Shown in pieces: positions 36,005 to 48,541 of a DNA stretch of 64,000 bases. The DNA is from Planctomycetota bacterium (GTDB taxonomy: Bacteria; Planctomycetota; B15-G4): assembly GCA_021604805.1 (NCBI GenBank), contig BQJR01000001.1:908925-972924 (forward strand), written 5' to 3'. The notes below the pieces were generated by a model. The model had not been told where the DNA came from, did no database searches, and saw nothing but the letters and a program-made list of their open reading frames with translations. The position numbers and the translations under genes were made by a program. The stretch's first letter is position 1, and every line of letters starts with the position of its first letter.

Positions 36005-37072
36005 TCACTGCAGCAGCGGCAGCAATCCCTCGGCGAGCAGCTCGGCCTTGAGCGCGTTGCCGTCGTCGAGCAGATGGATGTCGTCGGCGAAGAGCGCGGC
36101 GTCGGCGGGGAACTGCGCGGCGAGGTCGATGGTGAACACGGCGAGCTCCTCGGCCAGCGCGCGCATCACCTGGTTGTGTTCCTCGATGCCGCGCGCGAGG
36201 CCCACGTCGCCCGGTTCGGGATGCCCGGCGAAGGTGATGAACACGGGCGCGATGCCGTGCGCGCGCGCCACACCCACGAGGCTCGTGAGGTTGCGGCGGT
36301 AAGCGATCGGCGCGTTGCGGTCGAGCAGCTCGTCCACGCTGAGGTCGGTGGACGGCGGCGGGAACTGGATCAGCGCGTTGATGCCGCCCAGCTCGCCGCC
36401 CGCGCGGCGCGCGCCCGCCGTGGAGCCGTTCCAGCTCTTGCGGTAATGCGCGTAGCTCGACGTGAAGTTCGCGTAGCGTCGCGGGCGCACGTCGTTCGGC
36501 GCGTGGTAGATCAGCACGTAGTCGGGAGCCAGGTCCAAGCCACGGTGCGCCAGGTTCGCCAAGCTCTCGGCCGTGGTGTACGACTCGACGCCGCCGTTGA
36601 TCACGTCGAGGTCCACGGTGGGCAGGCGTTCGCGCAGCGACTGTTCGAGCAACACCGGGTAGGTGTGCTCGTCGTCGACCGCGAAGGAGTAGGTGGTCGA
36701 GCCTCCCAAGCAGAGCAAGCGCGTGCGCCCCGCCGGCTTGGGTTGCTCGATCTCCGGCCCGCGGAAGCCGAGGCTGTTGGTCGTGCGCAGCGGCTCACCC
36801 TTGCGCGTGAAGTTCGGCTTGGGCCGGTACATCACGTAGGGCGTGGGTTGATAGGCGAGCTTGGCCGAGAGTTCCTCGTTGTGGGCCAACTCGCCGCCGG
36901 TGGCCACGGCCCAACTCGCGCGCAGAAAGCTCAGCGGCGTGAGCGGCAGCGTGCCCGGCCGCAGCACGTTCACGACCTCGAGCGTGGCCAAGAGCAACAC
37001 CACGAGGTAGATCACGAAGCCCACGCGCGAGCGGCGCGGTCGGCGTGAGGTGCTCGGCTCGACGGGTGTCAT
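36005..37072 (-). CDS. Membrane-anchored SGNH/GDSL-type hydrolase
   Basis: 355 residues. A basic N terminus and one membrane helix (about 17-37, GFVIYLVVLLLATLEVVNVL) place the domain outside the inner membrane. The SGNH blocks can be followed: LCLGGSTTYSFAVDD (block I serine), NGGVESYT (block II Gly), YHAPNDV (block III Asn) and FADDIHLLDDGN (block V Asp and His). Members deacylate lipids or polysaccharides. It sits between yidC (34 bases upstream) and mnmE (91 bases downstream). Confidence 0.82.
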   Translation of the reverse strand: MTPVEPSTSRRPRRSRVGFVIYLVVLLLATLEVVNVLRPGTLPLTPLSFLRASWAVATGGELAHNEELSAKLAYQPTPYVMYRPKPNFTRKGEPLRTTNSLGFRGPEIEQPKPAGRTRLLCLGGSTTYSFAVDDEHTYPVLLEQSLRERLPTVDLDVINGGVESYTTAESLANLAHRGLDLAPDYVLIYHAPNDVRPRRYANFTSSYAHYRKSWNGSTAGARRAGGELGGINALIQFPPPSTDLSVDELLDRNAPIAYRRNLTSLVGVARAHGIAPVFITFAGHPEPGDVGLARGIEEHNQVMRALAEELAVFTIDLAAQFPADAALFADDIHLLDDGNALKAELLAEGLLPLLQ

Positions 37073-37106
37073 CGCGGCAACTCCTCCGGGCAGTCTGGCA
37101 CGCGCT

Positions 37107-38936
37107 TCAGCTGGCGGGGGCAGGCTGCGCGTCGCTGCTGTTCTTGCCGTCGTCGATGGGCCAGATCTTGCGGATCACGCGCATCTCGAAGACACCCAGC
37201 AAGGACGACGTGAAGATGTAGAGCGACAGGCCCGCCGGGTAGTCGTAGAGGAACCAGAGCATGAAGAGCGGCATGATCGTGCCCATGATCTTCTGCGTCT
37301 GTGCCTGCTGCTCGTCGGCGGGTTTGGCTTGCGCGCGCATCTGCAGGATCGTGGCCGCGGCCATCAGGATCGGCAGCACGTTGAGCGTCTCGAAGCCGGC
37401 GATGCCGAGCGGCATGGCGTCGGGGCGCGAGAGGTCGTCGATCCAACCCACGAAGGACGACTGGCGCAGCTCGATCGACGTGCCCAGGATCTGGAACAAG
37501 CTGATCCAGATCGGGAACTGCAGGAACATGAGCAGGCAACCACCGAGCGGCGGACGCGCGCCGTGCTCACTGAGCAACTTCATCTGCGCTTCGTTGAACT
37601 TCTTGGTGTTGCCCTTGTGCTTCTTCTTGAGCTCTTCGAGCTGCGGCTTGAGCTTCTGCATCACCGACGAGTACTTCAGCATCGAGGTCTGCTGACGACG
37701 GTTGAGCGGGAAGAGCAAGCCCTTCACCAGCAGCGTGAGGATGATCACCGCCACGCCCCAGTTGCCGAAGATGCTGTGGAAGAAGCGCAGCACCGTGAGC
37801 AGCGTGCGGTTGATCCAGGCCCACTTGCCGTAGCTGACTTCGATGATCGGCGTGAGGAACTCGAGGCCGGCTTCGGCCGCGACGTCTTTTGACTTGGGGC
37901 CGGTGTACACGCTGAACTGGAAGCTCTGCGACGCGCCGGGCGCCAGGCTGGGCACGCGCAGCGAGGCCTCCACCGCGGCGGCTTCGGGCACGTCGCCGTC
38001 GCGGTCGTGGCGATCGTGCTTCATGCGGTCGGGCACGAGCACGGGCGCGAGCTGGCGCACGTCGGTGTCGCCTTCGGGCACGAAGACCGAGCAGAAGTAG
38101 GTCGTCATCGTGCCGGCGCCGAGCACGCGTTCGCGCTCGTCGACCCGACGACTCTCACCGCTGCTCAGCGCGCTGCCTTCCCAGGACTCGATCTCGGCTT
38201 CCTGTTCGGGGCGCTGCAGCACGGCCACCGCGCGCGGCTTGCCGTACCACTTGGAGCCGGCTTCTTCGTCGACCAGACCGCGGGCACCTTGCAGCACGAG
38301 CGAGAGCTCGTCGTGCGCGACCTCACCCACGTTGCTCACGTTGATCTCGAGCGACAGCGTGTGGCTGCGCGGATCTTCGCGGACGACGCGCTCGAAACGC
38401 AGGCCGTCGGCGGTGAGCAGCTGGAAGCGCAACTCGCCGGGAGACTCGGCGAGGTCCCAGTTCAGGTAGTCGAGGCCGTAGCGACCGCGCACGTCGCGCA
38501 GCAGCAGGCTGTCGTGTTCGCCATCGAGACGGCCGATCACGGGGAGCGGGTCCCCCTCGGGCGTGATGTAGTCGAGCAGCGCGAGCTCTTGCAGCGCGGC
38601 GCCGCGGCTCGTCCACACGCTGGTCTGGGTCTCGTCGTCGAGACGCGCCGTGGCGTCGGGCGCGCTGGACTGCGGCGCGTCGACTGCGTTGCCGGTCGCG
38701 CCGGCGAGGGCGTCGCCGCCCGCCTTCGCGGCCCCGGTGTTCATCGACGACCCACCGAGCGGCGCCCCGTTGTCGGTCAGGCCTGCGCCGCTGGCAGGAT
38801 CGCCCGCTGCGCTGCGCCCCGCGTCGGCCCCGCCTTCTGCGGCCGGCTGCACCGGCGGCTTCTCCATGAACATGGTCTGGTAGACCATCACGAACAGCAG
38901 GCTCATCACGAGCGCAGGCAGAAAGCGCTTATCCAT
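37107..38936 (-). CDS. yidC: Membrane protein insertase YidC
   Basis: 609 residues, Gram-negative type. A first membrane helix (6-24), a Gly/Ala/Pro-rich linker, a large periplasmic domain (about 95-350) and the Oxa1 insertase core (about 380-590) are seen, the core containing NWGVAVIILTLLVKGLLFPLNRRQQTSM and GGCLLMFLQFPIWISLFQIL. The conserved positively charged residue in the first core helix region is present (VKGLLFPLNRR). The usual neighbours rpmH, rnpA and jag are absent; an SGNH hydrolase separates it from mnmE. Confidence 0.95.
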   Translation of the reverse strand: MDKRFLPALVMSLLFVMVYQTMFMEKPPVQPAAEGGADAGRSAAGDPASGAGLTDNGAPLGGSSMNTGAAKAGGDALAGATGNAVDAPQSSAPDATARLDDETQTSVWTSRGAALQELALLDYITPEGDPLPVIGRLDGEHDSLLLRDVRGRYGLDYLNWDLAESPGELRFQLLTADGLRFERVVREDPRSHTLSLEINVSNVGEVAHDELSLVLQGARGLVDEEAGSKWYGKPRAVAVLQRPEQEAEIESWEGSALSSGESRRVDERERVLGAGTMTTYFCSVFVPEGDTDVRQLAPVLVPDRMKHDRHDRDGDVPEAAAVEASLRVPSLAPGASQSFQFSVYTGPKSKDVAAEAGLEFLTPIIEVSYGKWAWINRTLLTVLRFFHSIFGNWGVAVIILTLLVKGLLFPLNRRQQTSMLKYSSVMQKLKPQLEELKKKHKGNTKKFNEAQMKLLSEHGARPPLGGCLLMFLQFPIWISLFQILGTSIELRQSSFVGWIDDLSRPDAMPLGIAGFETLNVLPILMAAATILQMRAQAKPADEQQAQTQKIMGTIMPLFMLWFLYDYPAGLSLYIFTSSLLGVFEMRVIRKIWPIDDGKNSSDAQPAPAS

Positions 38937-39032
38937 CGTTGGGTCGAAAAGCCTCAGAGGCGAAGACGTAGCGCCGGACAGTTGCCCGTCGGGCGCGGCG
39001 AGGTGCGGATACGGCGGGCAGGTCGAGCGACG

Positions 39033-39320
39033 TCAGGCGCCGCCGGGAGTTCCGCCGAGCTGGTCGACCATGATCGATTCATCGATGAGCATGATCGGGA
39101 TGCCGCCGCGAACGGCGTAGGCCACCTTGCCGTCCTGCCGCAGCAAGGCGGCGTCGAGCGGGCGCTCGATCTTGTTGCCGTCTCGCGAACTGAGCCCACC
39201 AGCCTCGATGGCGGCGTTGAGCCGCGACACGAGGTCAGCGTCGGCCAGCGAGACCGGTTCTTTGGTCTCAGGGCAGGCCAGGATGGCGAGCAGGTCCTTG
39301 TCGAGTTCGGGAGTGCTCAT
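39033..39320 (-). CDS. Trm112-like small protein
   Basis: 95 residues. It starts LDKDLLAILACPETKEPVSLAD and ends with AYAVRGGIPIMLIDESI, the Trm112/YcaR pattern; only the first Cys of the zinc-binding type remains, as in many bacterial members. The middle is longer than in the typical 60-residue protein. The ATG at 39320 has GGAGG 9 bases upstream. Its role may be as a partner of a methyltransferase or glycosyltransferase; this is known only for some relatives. It lies 97 bases upstream of yidC. Confidence 0.8.
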   Translation of the reverse strand: MSTPELDKDLLAILACPETKEPVSLADADLVSRLNAAIEAGGLSSRDGNKIERPLDAALLRQDGKVAYAVRGGIPIMLIDESIMVDQLGGTPGGA

Positions 39321-39378
39321 CTTTTCGGCCTCCGGGGATTCGGGGCGGGATCCTCTCATACCGCTACCGGGGGGAGCC

Positions 39379-40785
39379 ATGTCAAACTGGCCAGCCATGA
39401 TCGTGACCAAGCTTTTCCGCGTACTGACCGCCCTGAGTTTGCTGCTCGCGGGATGTGGCCCGGCGCCCGCCGACCCCGAGGGGCTCCCCGGGGTCCCGCC
39501 CGGCGAGGCCGAGTGGTTTTGGCGCGACGTGCTGTCGAGCCCCTTCCCTGGCGAGGAGGCGCCGCTCACCGAGATCTTCGAAGGCAGCGCCCTCGAGGTC
39601 GTGGATGCACTGGTGGACCTCGGCAACGAGCGCCACCCCGCGGCGCTGAGCACCCTGATGGCGGCGCTGGCCGACGAGCGCGAGGGCGTGGCGCTGGTGG
39701 CCGCCGAGCAACTGGGGCGCTTGGGCGATCGGCGCGCGATCCCGCGCCTGATCAAGGGCCTGGGCCCCTACCCCGTGGACTACGACCCCTCGCTCCACAA
39801 ACGAGCCGCTCAGGGCACAGCACTCGCGCGACTCGGTCACCCCGCCGGCGTGCCCTTCCTGCTCGACGTCCTGGCCGAGGGCACCGACCTCGAGCTCGCG
39901 CGCAACACACTGCCCTGGGGCGCGACCACGCGCATGGTCTTCGCGCAGGAGCTGGCGCTGCCCGGCATCCAGGCGCTCGCCGGTCGCGACTTCGACTTCG
40001 AGCCCAACGCGTCGGTGCCCGATCGCACCTCCGCCGTGGCGGCCATGCAGGCCTGGTGGCAGGCCGAGCGCGCGCGACTCTGGCAGAAGCTGCGCCGCTT
40101 CGACGAACCGGGCTTGGCCGCGCGCATCCGCCTGCTCGTGAAACACCTCAACGCCTACCAGCTGCGGCAGATCGACGGCGCGCGACACACCCTGAGCCAA
40201 CTCGGGCCACCGGTGCTGCCCTTCCTCGAAACCGCACTCGCTGAGGGCGACGCCTACCAGCGCCTGCACACCCTCCAAGTGATGACGCGCCTCGCCGGCC
40301 GCTCCGACGTGAAGCTCGACAAACGCCTCGCCGTGCTCGCCGGCAAGGTGCTGCTCGACAGCCCCGACGCAGGTGAAGCCGCCATGGCCGCCGCCGTGTG
40401 CGGCGCCGCGGGTGTGGCCGACCCCTTACTCGTTGCGGCACGGCGCCGCGACGACCCCGAGCTGCGCGTGGCCATCGTGGACGCACTCGGTGTGTCGCGG
40501 CACCCCGAAGCGCTGGCCGCGCTCGCCAGCGATCGCTGGCCCGACGCCGGCCCCGACCTGCAAGTGGCGCTCAGCTTGGCGCGCCTGCGGCTCGACCCCT
40601 CCGCTCCCGCCGACGCCTTCCTCGACATGCTCACCGACGCCGGCCCCGAGTTCGCGTACCCCGCGATGCAACGCCTCAGCACGTGGTCCCCCGCCGACCC
40701 CACGATCGACCCACTGGCGCCGGCGAGCGAACGCCGCGCCGAGCGCGAACGCCTCGCGCAGCTGATCGCCGAGCTGCGCGGCTGA
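39379..40785 (+). CDS. HEAT-repeat lipoprotein
   Basis: 468 residues. A lipoprotein signal ends at SLLLAGC. The mature protein is all-helical with HEAT/PBS-lyase-like repeats: ALSTLMAALADEREGVALVAAEQLGRLGDRRAIPRLIKGL is the clearest pair (about 85-125), and others occur near 400-450. Such repeats form protein-binding scaffolds; no catalytic motif is seen. The start is ATG 39379 (GGGGGAG just upstream) or 39397. It is divergent from the Trm112-like gene with 58 bases between starts. Confidence 0.8.
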   Translation: MSNWPAMIVTKLFRVLTALSLLLAGCGPAPADPEGLPGVPPGEAEWFWRDVLSSPFPGEEAPLTEIFEGSALEVVDALVDLGNERHPAALSTLMAALADEREGVALVAAEQLGRLGDRRAIPRLIKGLGPYPVDYDPSLHKRAAQGTALARLGHPAGVPFLLDVLAEGTDLELARNTLPWGATTRMVFAQELALPGIQALAGRDFDFEPNASVPDRTSAVAAMQAWWQAERARLWQKLRRFDEPGLAARIRLLVKHLNAYQLRQIDGARHTLSQLGPPVLPFLETALAEGDAYQRLHTLQVMTRLAGRSDVKLDKRLAVLAGKVLLDSPDAGEAAMAAAVCGAAGVADPLLVAARRRDDPELRVAIVDALGVSRHPEALAALASDRWPDAGPDLQVALSLARLRLDPSAPADAFLDMLTDAGPEFAYPAMQRLSTWSPADPTIDPLAPASERRAERERLAQLIAELRG

Positions 40786-40801
40786 ACGCCTGGCGCGGCG
40801 C

Positions 40802-41431
40802 TCAACTCGCTCCCCACGCGCCCGCCTCGCGCAGCGAGACGCAACGCCCGTGCCCGACCACCAAGTGATCGAGCAGAGGGATCCCGAGTGTCTGCCCCGC
40901 ATCGACGAGCCGCCGCGTGACCTCGCGATCCTCGTGACTCGGCGTGGGATCGCCGCTCGGATGGTTGTGCGCCACGACCACCGCCGCCGCCGCCGCGCGC
41001 AGCGCCGGCGCGAAGACCTCACGCGGATGCACGACGGACCACGTGAGGCAGCCCTCGCTCACGCGCTCACTGCGCAGCAAACGGTGCTGAGCGTCGAGCA
41101 AGACCACCACGAAACACTCTTTGCGCAGCGCCGACAGCCAGCCCATCAAGTGGGCGTGCAGGTCCTCGGCGCGACGCACAGCTTGCCCGGGCTGCAAGGC
41201 AGCGCAGGCCGCGCGCCGCCCCAGCTCGAAGGCCCGCGACAGACGCACGGCGCCCAGCTCTGAGGCCGGCCCGCTGTAGCCCAGACACGGAGCCAGCTCT
41301 CCCGCCTCGAGCCGCGCCAAACGCGCCAAACCACCTGCACGCTCGAGCAGTCGCTGCGCGCGGCGTTCCCAGCGCGCGTTGGCGTGGCGGGGTGCGAGCA
41401 GTTCGGCGAGCAGGGCAGCGTCGGTGGGCAT
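40802..41431 (-). CDS. radC: RadC-family JAB/MPN protein
   Basis: 209 residues. The N-terminal helical part is followed by the JAMM domain with HNHPSGDPTPSHED; His155, His157 and Asp168 are the metal ligands. The family's biochemical role is unsettled despite the DNA-repair name. The protein is slightly shorter than the common 225 residues. It is convergent with the HEAT lipoprotein (16 bases). Confidence 0.9.
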   Translation of the reverse strand: MPTDAALLAELLAPRHANARWERRAQRLLERAGGLARLARLEAGELAPCLGYSGPASELGAVRLSRAFELGRRAACAALQPGQAVRRAEDLHAHLMGWLSALRKECFVVVLLDAQHRLLRSERVSEGCLTWSVVHPREVFAPALRAAAAAVVVAHNHPSGDPTPSHEDREVTRRLVDAGQTLGIPLLDHLVVGHGRCVSLREAGAWGAS

Positions 41432-41521
41432 GCCCGACAGTCGGCGCGGGGGGCGCCGCGTGACACGCGCATTTCTGCCGTCGCGGTCGTGGGCCCCGGC
41501 GGGCCCGAGCGCGCGCGACGC

Positions 41522-42790
41522 TCAGCCGCCGCTGAGGAACAGCGGGTTCGCGAAGAGCGCGCGGTCGGCGGCGTCGAGGTCACCGGCGTCGTCGCAGATC
41601 AGGCTGAGTTCGCGCGCGTCGCCGAGGGAGTCGATGCGCAGCACGCGTTCGCCGTCGCCCCAACGCATGCGGCCGGAGCTGGCCACGACCTCACCGTCGA
41701 TCTCGAGGTGAAACTCCACGGAGGCTTCGGCGGCCAGCGCGCGCGCTTCATCGGCCACGCCTACGCTCACGCGGAAGGCCTGGGCGGCGGGCGGGATCGC
41801 GAAGCTGAGACGCGCGTCGGCGTGCACCCCCAAGGCCGAGGCGCGCAGCACGCCGTCGAGCGCGGCGGGCGCACCACCTACTGAGAGGTCGCGCTGCCAA
41901 GGGAACAACACCGGTTCCTCCGGCATCGCGGGGGACGACTCCTCCACGGCAGTCGGCTGCGTGTCTGCGAGCACGCCGTTCGCGAGCGCCGGGTCGGGCA
42001 GCAGCAACTCGTCGAGGCGGGACCAGTCGAAGCGCTGCTCGCCGGCGAAGGCAGTCAGCAGACGCAACTGCTCGCGGTCGCCGTCGAGCACACCGACCGG
42101 GAACAGCGAGCCGTCGGTCAGGCGCAGGCGGCCGCGCAAGGGCGCCGCGTCGAGCGCGGACGCATCGGGGGCTTCGGTGGCGGCCAGCACCACGGCCAGG
42201 ATCTCGTCGTAGTCGAAGCGCAGGTCACCGAGGCTCGACTCGAGCATCAGACCGCGGCCGTCGACCTCGGCGAGCACGCCGGTGAGTGCGTCGAGGCGGC
42301 CATCCGGGGCGAGGCGCCAGACGCGGTCGTCGAAGCCGCCGTCGGCCAAGGCGAGCAGGCGATCTTGCGGACGGTGCAACTTGGGCAGCACGCGATCGAT
42401 CACGTCGAAGGGCACGCCGAGCAGCGGGCCGCCGGGGAGTTCGATGCGCAGGCCGGCGTCGTCGCCGCCGGAGAGGCGCCCCCACAGACGACCGGAGGGG
42501 CGACCGGGCGCGCTGCCTGCGAGCACCACGAGATCGCGCACGGCGGGGCGTTCGCTGCGCGGGACGGCGGCCCGCACGAGGCGCACCAGCTGCCCCGGAA
42601 GCCGGCGGCGCCCCGTGCTCGTGTCGATCAAGAACCCGTCGACATCCAGCGCCTCGACGGCACCCTCGACGCGCTCCCCATCGTGGAGCTCGAAGCGCAG
42701 CAACGGACGTTGAGCGGAGCTCGGGCCGGCCAGCAGCGCGAGCGCGAAGGGCAGCGCCAGCAGGCGCCAGATCAATGAGCGAGCAGACAT
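41522..42790 (-). CDS. Secreted protein with C-terminal NPCBM-like domain
   Basis: 422 residues with a signal peptide (WRLLALPFALALLAGPSSA). The first two thirds contain repeated beta-rich units, each opening like RPLLRFELHDGERVEGAVEAL or LRGRLRLTDGSLFPVGVLDG, reminiscent of small beta-barrel LSm-like repeats. The C-terminal part (about 285-420: GVLRASALGVHADARLSFAI, VSVGVADEARALA) looks like the NPCBM carbohydrate-binding fold. The ATG at 42790 begins the signal peptide. It is divergent from groEL with 274 bases between. Confidence 0.75.
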   Translation of the reverse strand: MSARSLIWRLLALPFALALLAGPSSAQRPLLRFELHDGERVEGAVEALDVDGFLIDTSTGRRRLPGQLVRLVRAAVPRSERPAVRDLVVLAGSAPGRPSGRLWGRLSGGDDAGLRIELPGGPLLGVPFDVIDRVLPKLHRPQDRLLALADGGFDDRVWRLAPDGRLDALTGVLAEVDGRGLMLESSLGDLRFDYDEILAVVLAATEAPDASALDAAPLRGRLRLTDGSLFPVGVLDGDREQLRLLTAFAGEQRFDWSRLDELLLPDPALANGVLADTQPTAVEESSPAMPEEPVLFPWQRDLSVGGAPAALDGVLRASALGVHADARLSFAIPPAAQAFRVSVGVADEARALAAEASVEFHLEIDGEVVASSGRMRWGDGERVLRIDSLGDARELSLICDDAGDLDAADRALFANPLFLSGG

Positions 42791-42837
42791 CCCGCCAGCG
42801 TGCCGCCGCTCAGCGCGCGATGCGAGCCTCTGTTCGG

Positions 42838-42849
42838 CGCCAATGTGGC
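42838..42849. promoter_or_regulatory. Palindromic site upstream of groEL matching the clpB sites
   Basis: CGCCAATGTGGC, the same CGCCA-N3-TGGC pattern found twice upstream of clpB, here centred about 116 bp before the predicted sigma-54 start of groEL. A near match CGCCATGTTGAC lies at 42878-42889. The pattern also occurs by chance inside genes, e.g. at 6847. Confidence 0.4.
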
Positions 42850-42932
42850 AGCCGCCGCCGTGCCGTCGGCACCGGCCCGCCATGTTGACAGGCCGCGCCT
42901 GCGCCAATCTGCGCGGGACGGCGGCCAAATGA

Positions 42933-42949
42933 TTGGTCCGCGCTTTGCT
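42933..42949 (+). promoter_or_regulatory. Sigma-54 (-24/-12) promoter of the groEL operon
   Basis: TTGGTCCGCGCTTTGCT has the TTGG and TTGCT cores with GG and GC exactly 10 bases apart, and the CG at the end of the -24 box. The predicted start is near 42960, giving a leader of about 105 bases that contains an 18-base palindrome. A perfect TTGACA at 42885-42890 has no convincing -10 partner. Confidence 0.62.
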
Positions 42950-43000
42950 TTGCCCCGGGGAAGCTCCGGTCCACCCCGTGGGGACTGGCGCCCGGGCAGC

Positions 43001-43018
43001 ACGCGTCGTGCGACGCGT
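43001..43018. promoter_or_regulatory. 18-base palindrome in the groEL leader
   Basis: ACGCGTCG and CGACGCGT, perfect 8-base arms around TG, 46 bases before the groEL ATG. A second, overlapping repeat GCACG-CGT-CGTGC (42999-43011) could form an alternative hairpin. This is neither CIRCE nor a T-tailed terminator. It may be a repressor site or an RNA switch. Confidence 0.45.
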
Positions 43019-43064
43019 CGAGCCCCACCCGAACCTTCTCGTATCTCTAATGGGAGACGCCAAG

Positions 43065-44780
<1,716 letters not shown>

Positions 44781-44816
44781 GCCCCGTCACTCCCCCACCC
44801 TCCTCAAACCCGAACC

Positions 44817-44828
44817 AAGGAACGAAAC
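44817..44828 (+). promoter_or_regulatory. Ribosome site of groES, duplicated before groEL2
   Basis: AAGGAACGAAAC directly precedes the groES start and recurs base for base at 45119-45130 before the second groEL. The two genes therefore share the same translation leader, which may set equal output. Confidence 0.7.
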
Positions 44829-44829
44829 C

Positions 44830-46739
<1,910 letters not shown>

Positions 46740-46746
46740 CCTTCGC

Positions 46747-47892
46747 ATGGCCACCACCAGGGATTACTACGAGGTCTTGGGCGTTGCCCGGGACGCTTCC
46801 GAGGCCGACCTCAAGAAGGCCTACCGCAAGCTCGCGCTGAAGTTCCATCCTGACCGCAACAAGGATGACGACAGCGCGGCCGAGCGTTTCAAGGAAGTGT
46901 CCGAGGCCTACGAGGTGCTCTCCGACGCCAAGAAGCGCGGTGTCTACGATCAGTTCGGCCACGACGGTTTGCGTGGTCAGGGCTTCGCGGGCAGCAGCGC
47001 GGGTTCGGCGCGGGACATCTTCGAGTCGTTCTTTGGTGGCGGCGGCGGTGGCGGCGGCCTCGACGGCCTCTTCGACGGTCTCTTCGGAGGCGGTGGAGGA
47101 GGTCGTCGGGGCGGCCCGCAACGCGGTTCGCACCTGCGCGTTTCGGTCAACGTGCCGCTCGCCGACGCGTTCACCGGCACCACGCGCACGATCAGCCTGA
47201 ACCGTCACGAGTCGTGTGACACCTGCGCGGGGAGCGGCGCCAAGAAGGGCACCAGCCCCGAGAACTGCGCCACCTGCGGCGGCCGCGGCCAAGTGCAGCG
47301 TCAACAGGGTTTCTTCGTGATGCAGACGGCCTGCCCGGCTTGCCGAGGCCAGGGCCGCGTGATCAAGGACCCCTGCGACGACTGCAACGGAACCGGGAAG
47401 CAAGCCGCCAGCGCCGACATCGAAGTGCGCATCCCAGCCGGCATCGAGACCGGCCAGCAACTGCGCCTGCCCGGTGAGGGCGAGGCCGGTTCGCAAGGCG
47501 CGCCGCGCGGCGATCTCTTCGTGGTCGTGCAGGTCGACGACCACCCGCTCTTCGATCGCGAAGGCGACCACCTGATCTGCGAGATGCCGCTGGCTTTCTC
47601 GCAACTCGCGCTCGGCGCCACGGTGGACGTGCCCACGCTCGAAGGCATGCGTCAACTCAAAGTGCCTGCGGGCACCGACAGCGGCAAGGTCTTCCGCATG
47701 CGCGGCCAAGGCATGCCCAGCGTGCACGGCATGGCGCGCGGCGACCTGCACGTGCGCGTGCGCGTGGAGACGCCCAAGAAACTGAGCGCGCGTCAACGCG
47801 AACTGCTCGAAGAACTCGCCGAACTCGAGGACAAGGACGTCGCTCCCGAGCAGAAGTCCTTCTTCGACAAGGTGAAGAACCTCTTCGACTGA
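46747..47892 (+). CDS. dnaJ: Chaperone DnaJ
   Basis: 381 residues, complete type I. The J domain has HPD at 34-36 in [13 protein letters not shown] Gly/Phe-rich linker with long glycine runs (about 85-120) follows. The zinc domain has four CxxCxGxG units: [24 protein letters not shown] and CDDCNGTG. It delivers clients to DnaK, whose gene is not in the window. It lies one base before grpE. Confidence 0.96.
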   Translation: MATTRDYYEVLGVARDASEADLKKAYRKLALKFHPDRNKDDDSAAERFKEVSEAYEVLSDAKKRGVYDQFGHDGLRGQGFAGSSAGSARDIFESFFGGGGGGGGLDGLFDGLFGGGGGGRRGGPQRGSHLRVSVNVPLADAFTGTTRTISLNRHESCDTCAGSGAKKGTSPENCATCGGRGQVQRQQGFFVMQTACPACRGQGRVIKDPCDDCNGTGKQAASADIEVRIPAGIETGQQLRLPGEGEAGSQGAPRGDLFVVVQVDDHPLFDREGDHLICEMPLAFSQLALGATVDVPTLEGMRQLKVPAGTDSGKVFRMRGQGMPSVHGMARGDLHVRVRVETPKKLSARQRELLEELAELEDKDVAPEQKSFFDKVKNLFD

Positions 47893-47893
47893 G

Positions 47894-48541
47894 ATGTTCC
47901 GAAGAAAGCCCAAACGAGGATCCGACGTGGCGAGCACCAGCCCCGAGAGCCCCGACAGCCTCCCGAGTGACGAGACTGTCGACGACGACGCGGCGCGCGC
48001 AGGAGCCGATCAAGGCGCCGGCGACAACGCCGACGACACCGCGGCGCCCGAACCCGACGCCGAGCAACGCGCCAAAGAGTTCGAAGACCGTTGGCTGCGC
48101 GCCAAGGCCGAGCTCGAGAACAGCCGCAAGCGTCAGCGCCAAGACCTCGACGAGGCGCGTCGCTTCGGCGCCGTGCCGCTGCTCGCCTCGCTGCTGAACG
48201 CCGTCGACACGCTGCAGCGCGCCATCGAGGAAGCCAGCAAGAACGCTTCCGACGACGACCCGCTGATCCAGGGCCTGCAGCTCACCGAGCAACAGTTCCT
48301 GATGGCGCTTCAAGACCACGGGGTGAGCCCGCTCGAAACCGAGGTCGGCGCGCCGCTGGATCCCGCGCAACACCGCGCGCTGCTCGAACAACCCAGCGCC
48401 GACCAAGCGCCGGGCACGATCCTGAGCGTGTTCCAGAAGGGCTACATGCTGCACGACCGGCTGCTGCGCGAAGCTCAGGTGGTGGTCGCCAAGGCTGTCG
48501 ACCAGACGCCCGTCGCTGAGGACGGCGATGCCGACGTATGA
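47894..48541 (+). CDS. grpE: Nucleotide exchange factor GrpE
   Basis: 215 residues. An acidic, low-complexity N terminus (20-60) precedes the long coiled coil (FEDRWLRAKAELENSRKR) and the C-terminal beta domain (QAPGTILSVFQKGYMLHDRLLREAQVVV), the latter being the family signature. It resets DnaK by ADP release. The ATG starts one base after the dnaJ stop, and the end overlaps the next gene by 14 bases. The dnaJ-grpE order is the reverse of the common grpE-dnaK-dnaJ. Confidence 0.94.
   Translation: MFRRKPKRGSDVASTSPESPDSLPSDETVDDDAARAGADQGAGDNADDTAAPEPDAEQRAKEFEDRWLRAKAELENSRKRQRQDLDEARRFGAVPLLASLLNAVDTLQRAIEEASKNASDDDPLIQGLQLTEQQFLMALQDHGVSPLETEVGAPLDPAQHRALLEQPSADQAPGTILSVFQKGYMLHDRLLREAQVVVAKAVDQTPVAEDGDADV

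Noticed and set aside
42885..42890. TTGACA as a sigma-70 -35 box for groEL
   Set aside because: No convincing -10 hexamer lies 16-18 bases downstream, whereas a well-spaced -24/-12 element follows.
42791..43064. CIRCE (HrcA) operator upstream of groEL
   Set aside because: No TTAGCACTC-N9-GAGTGCTAA or close variant was found; the palindrome at 43001 has an unrelated sequence.
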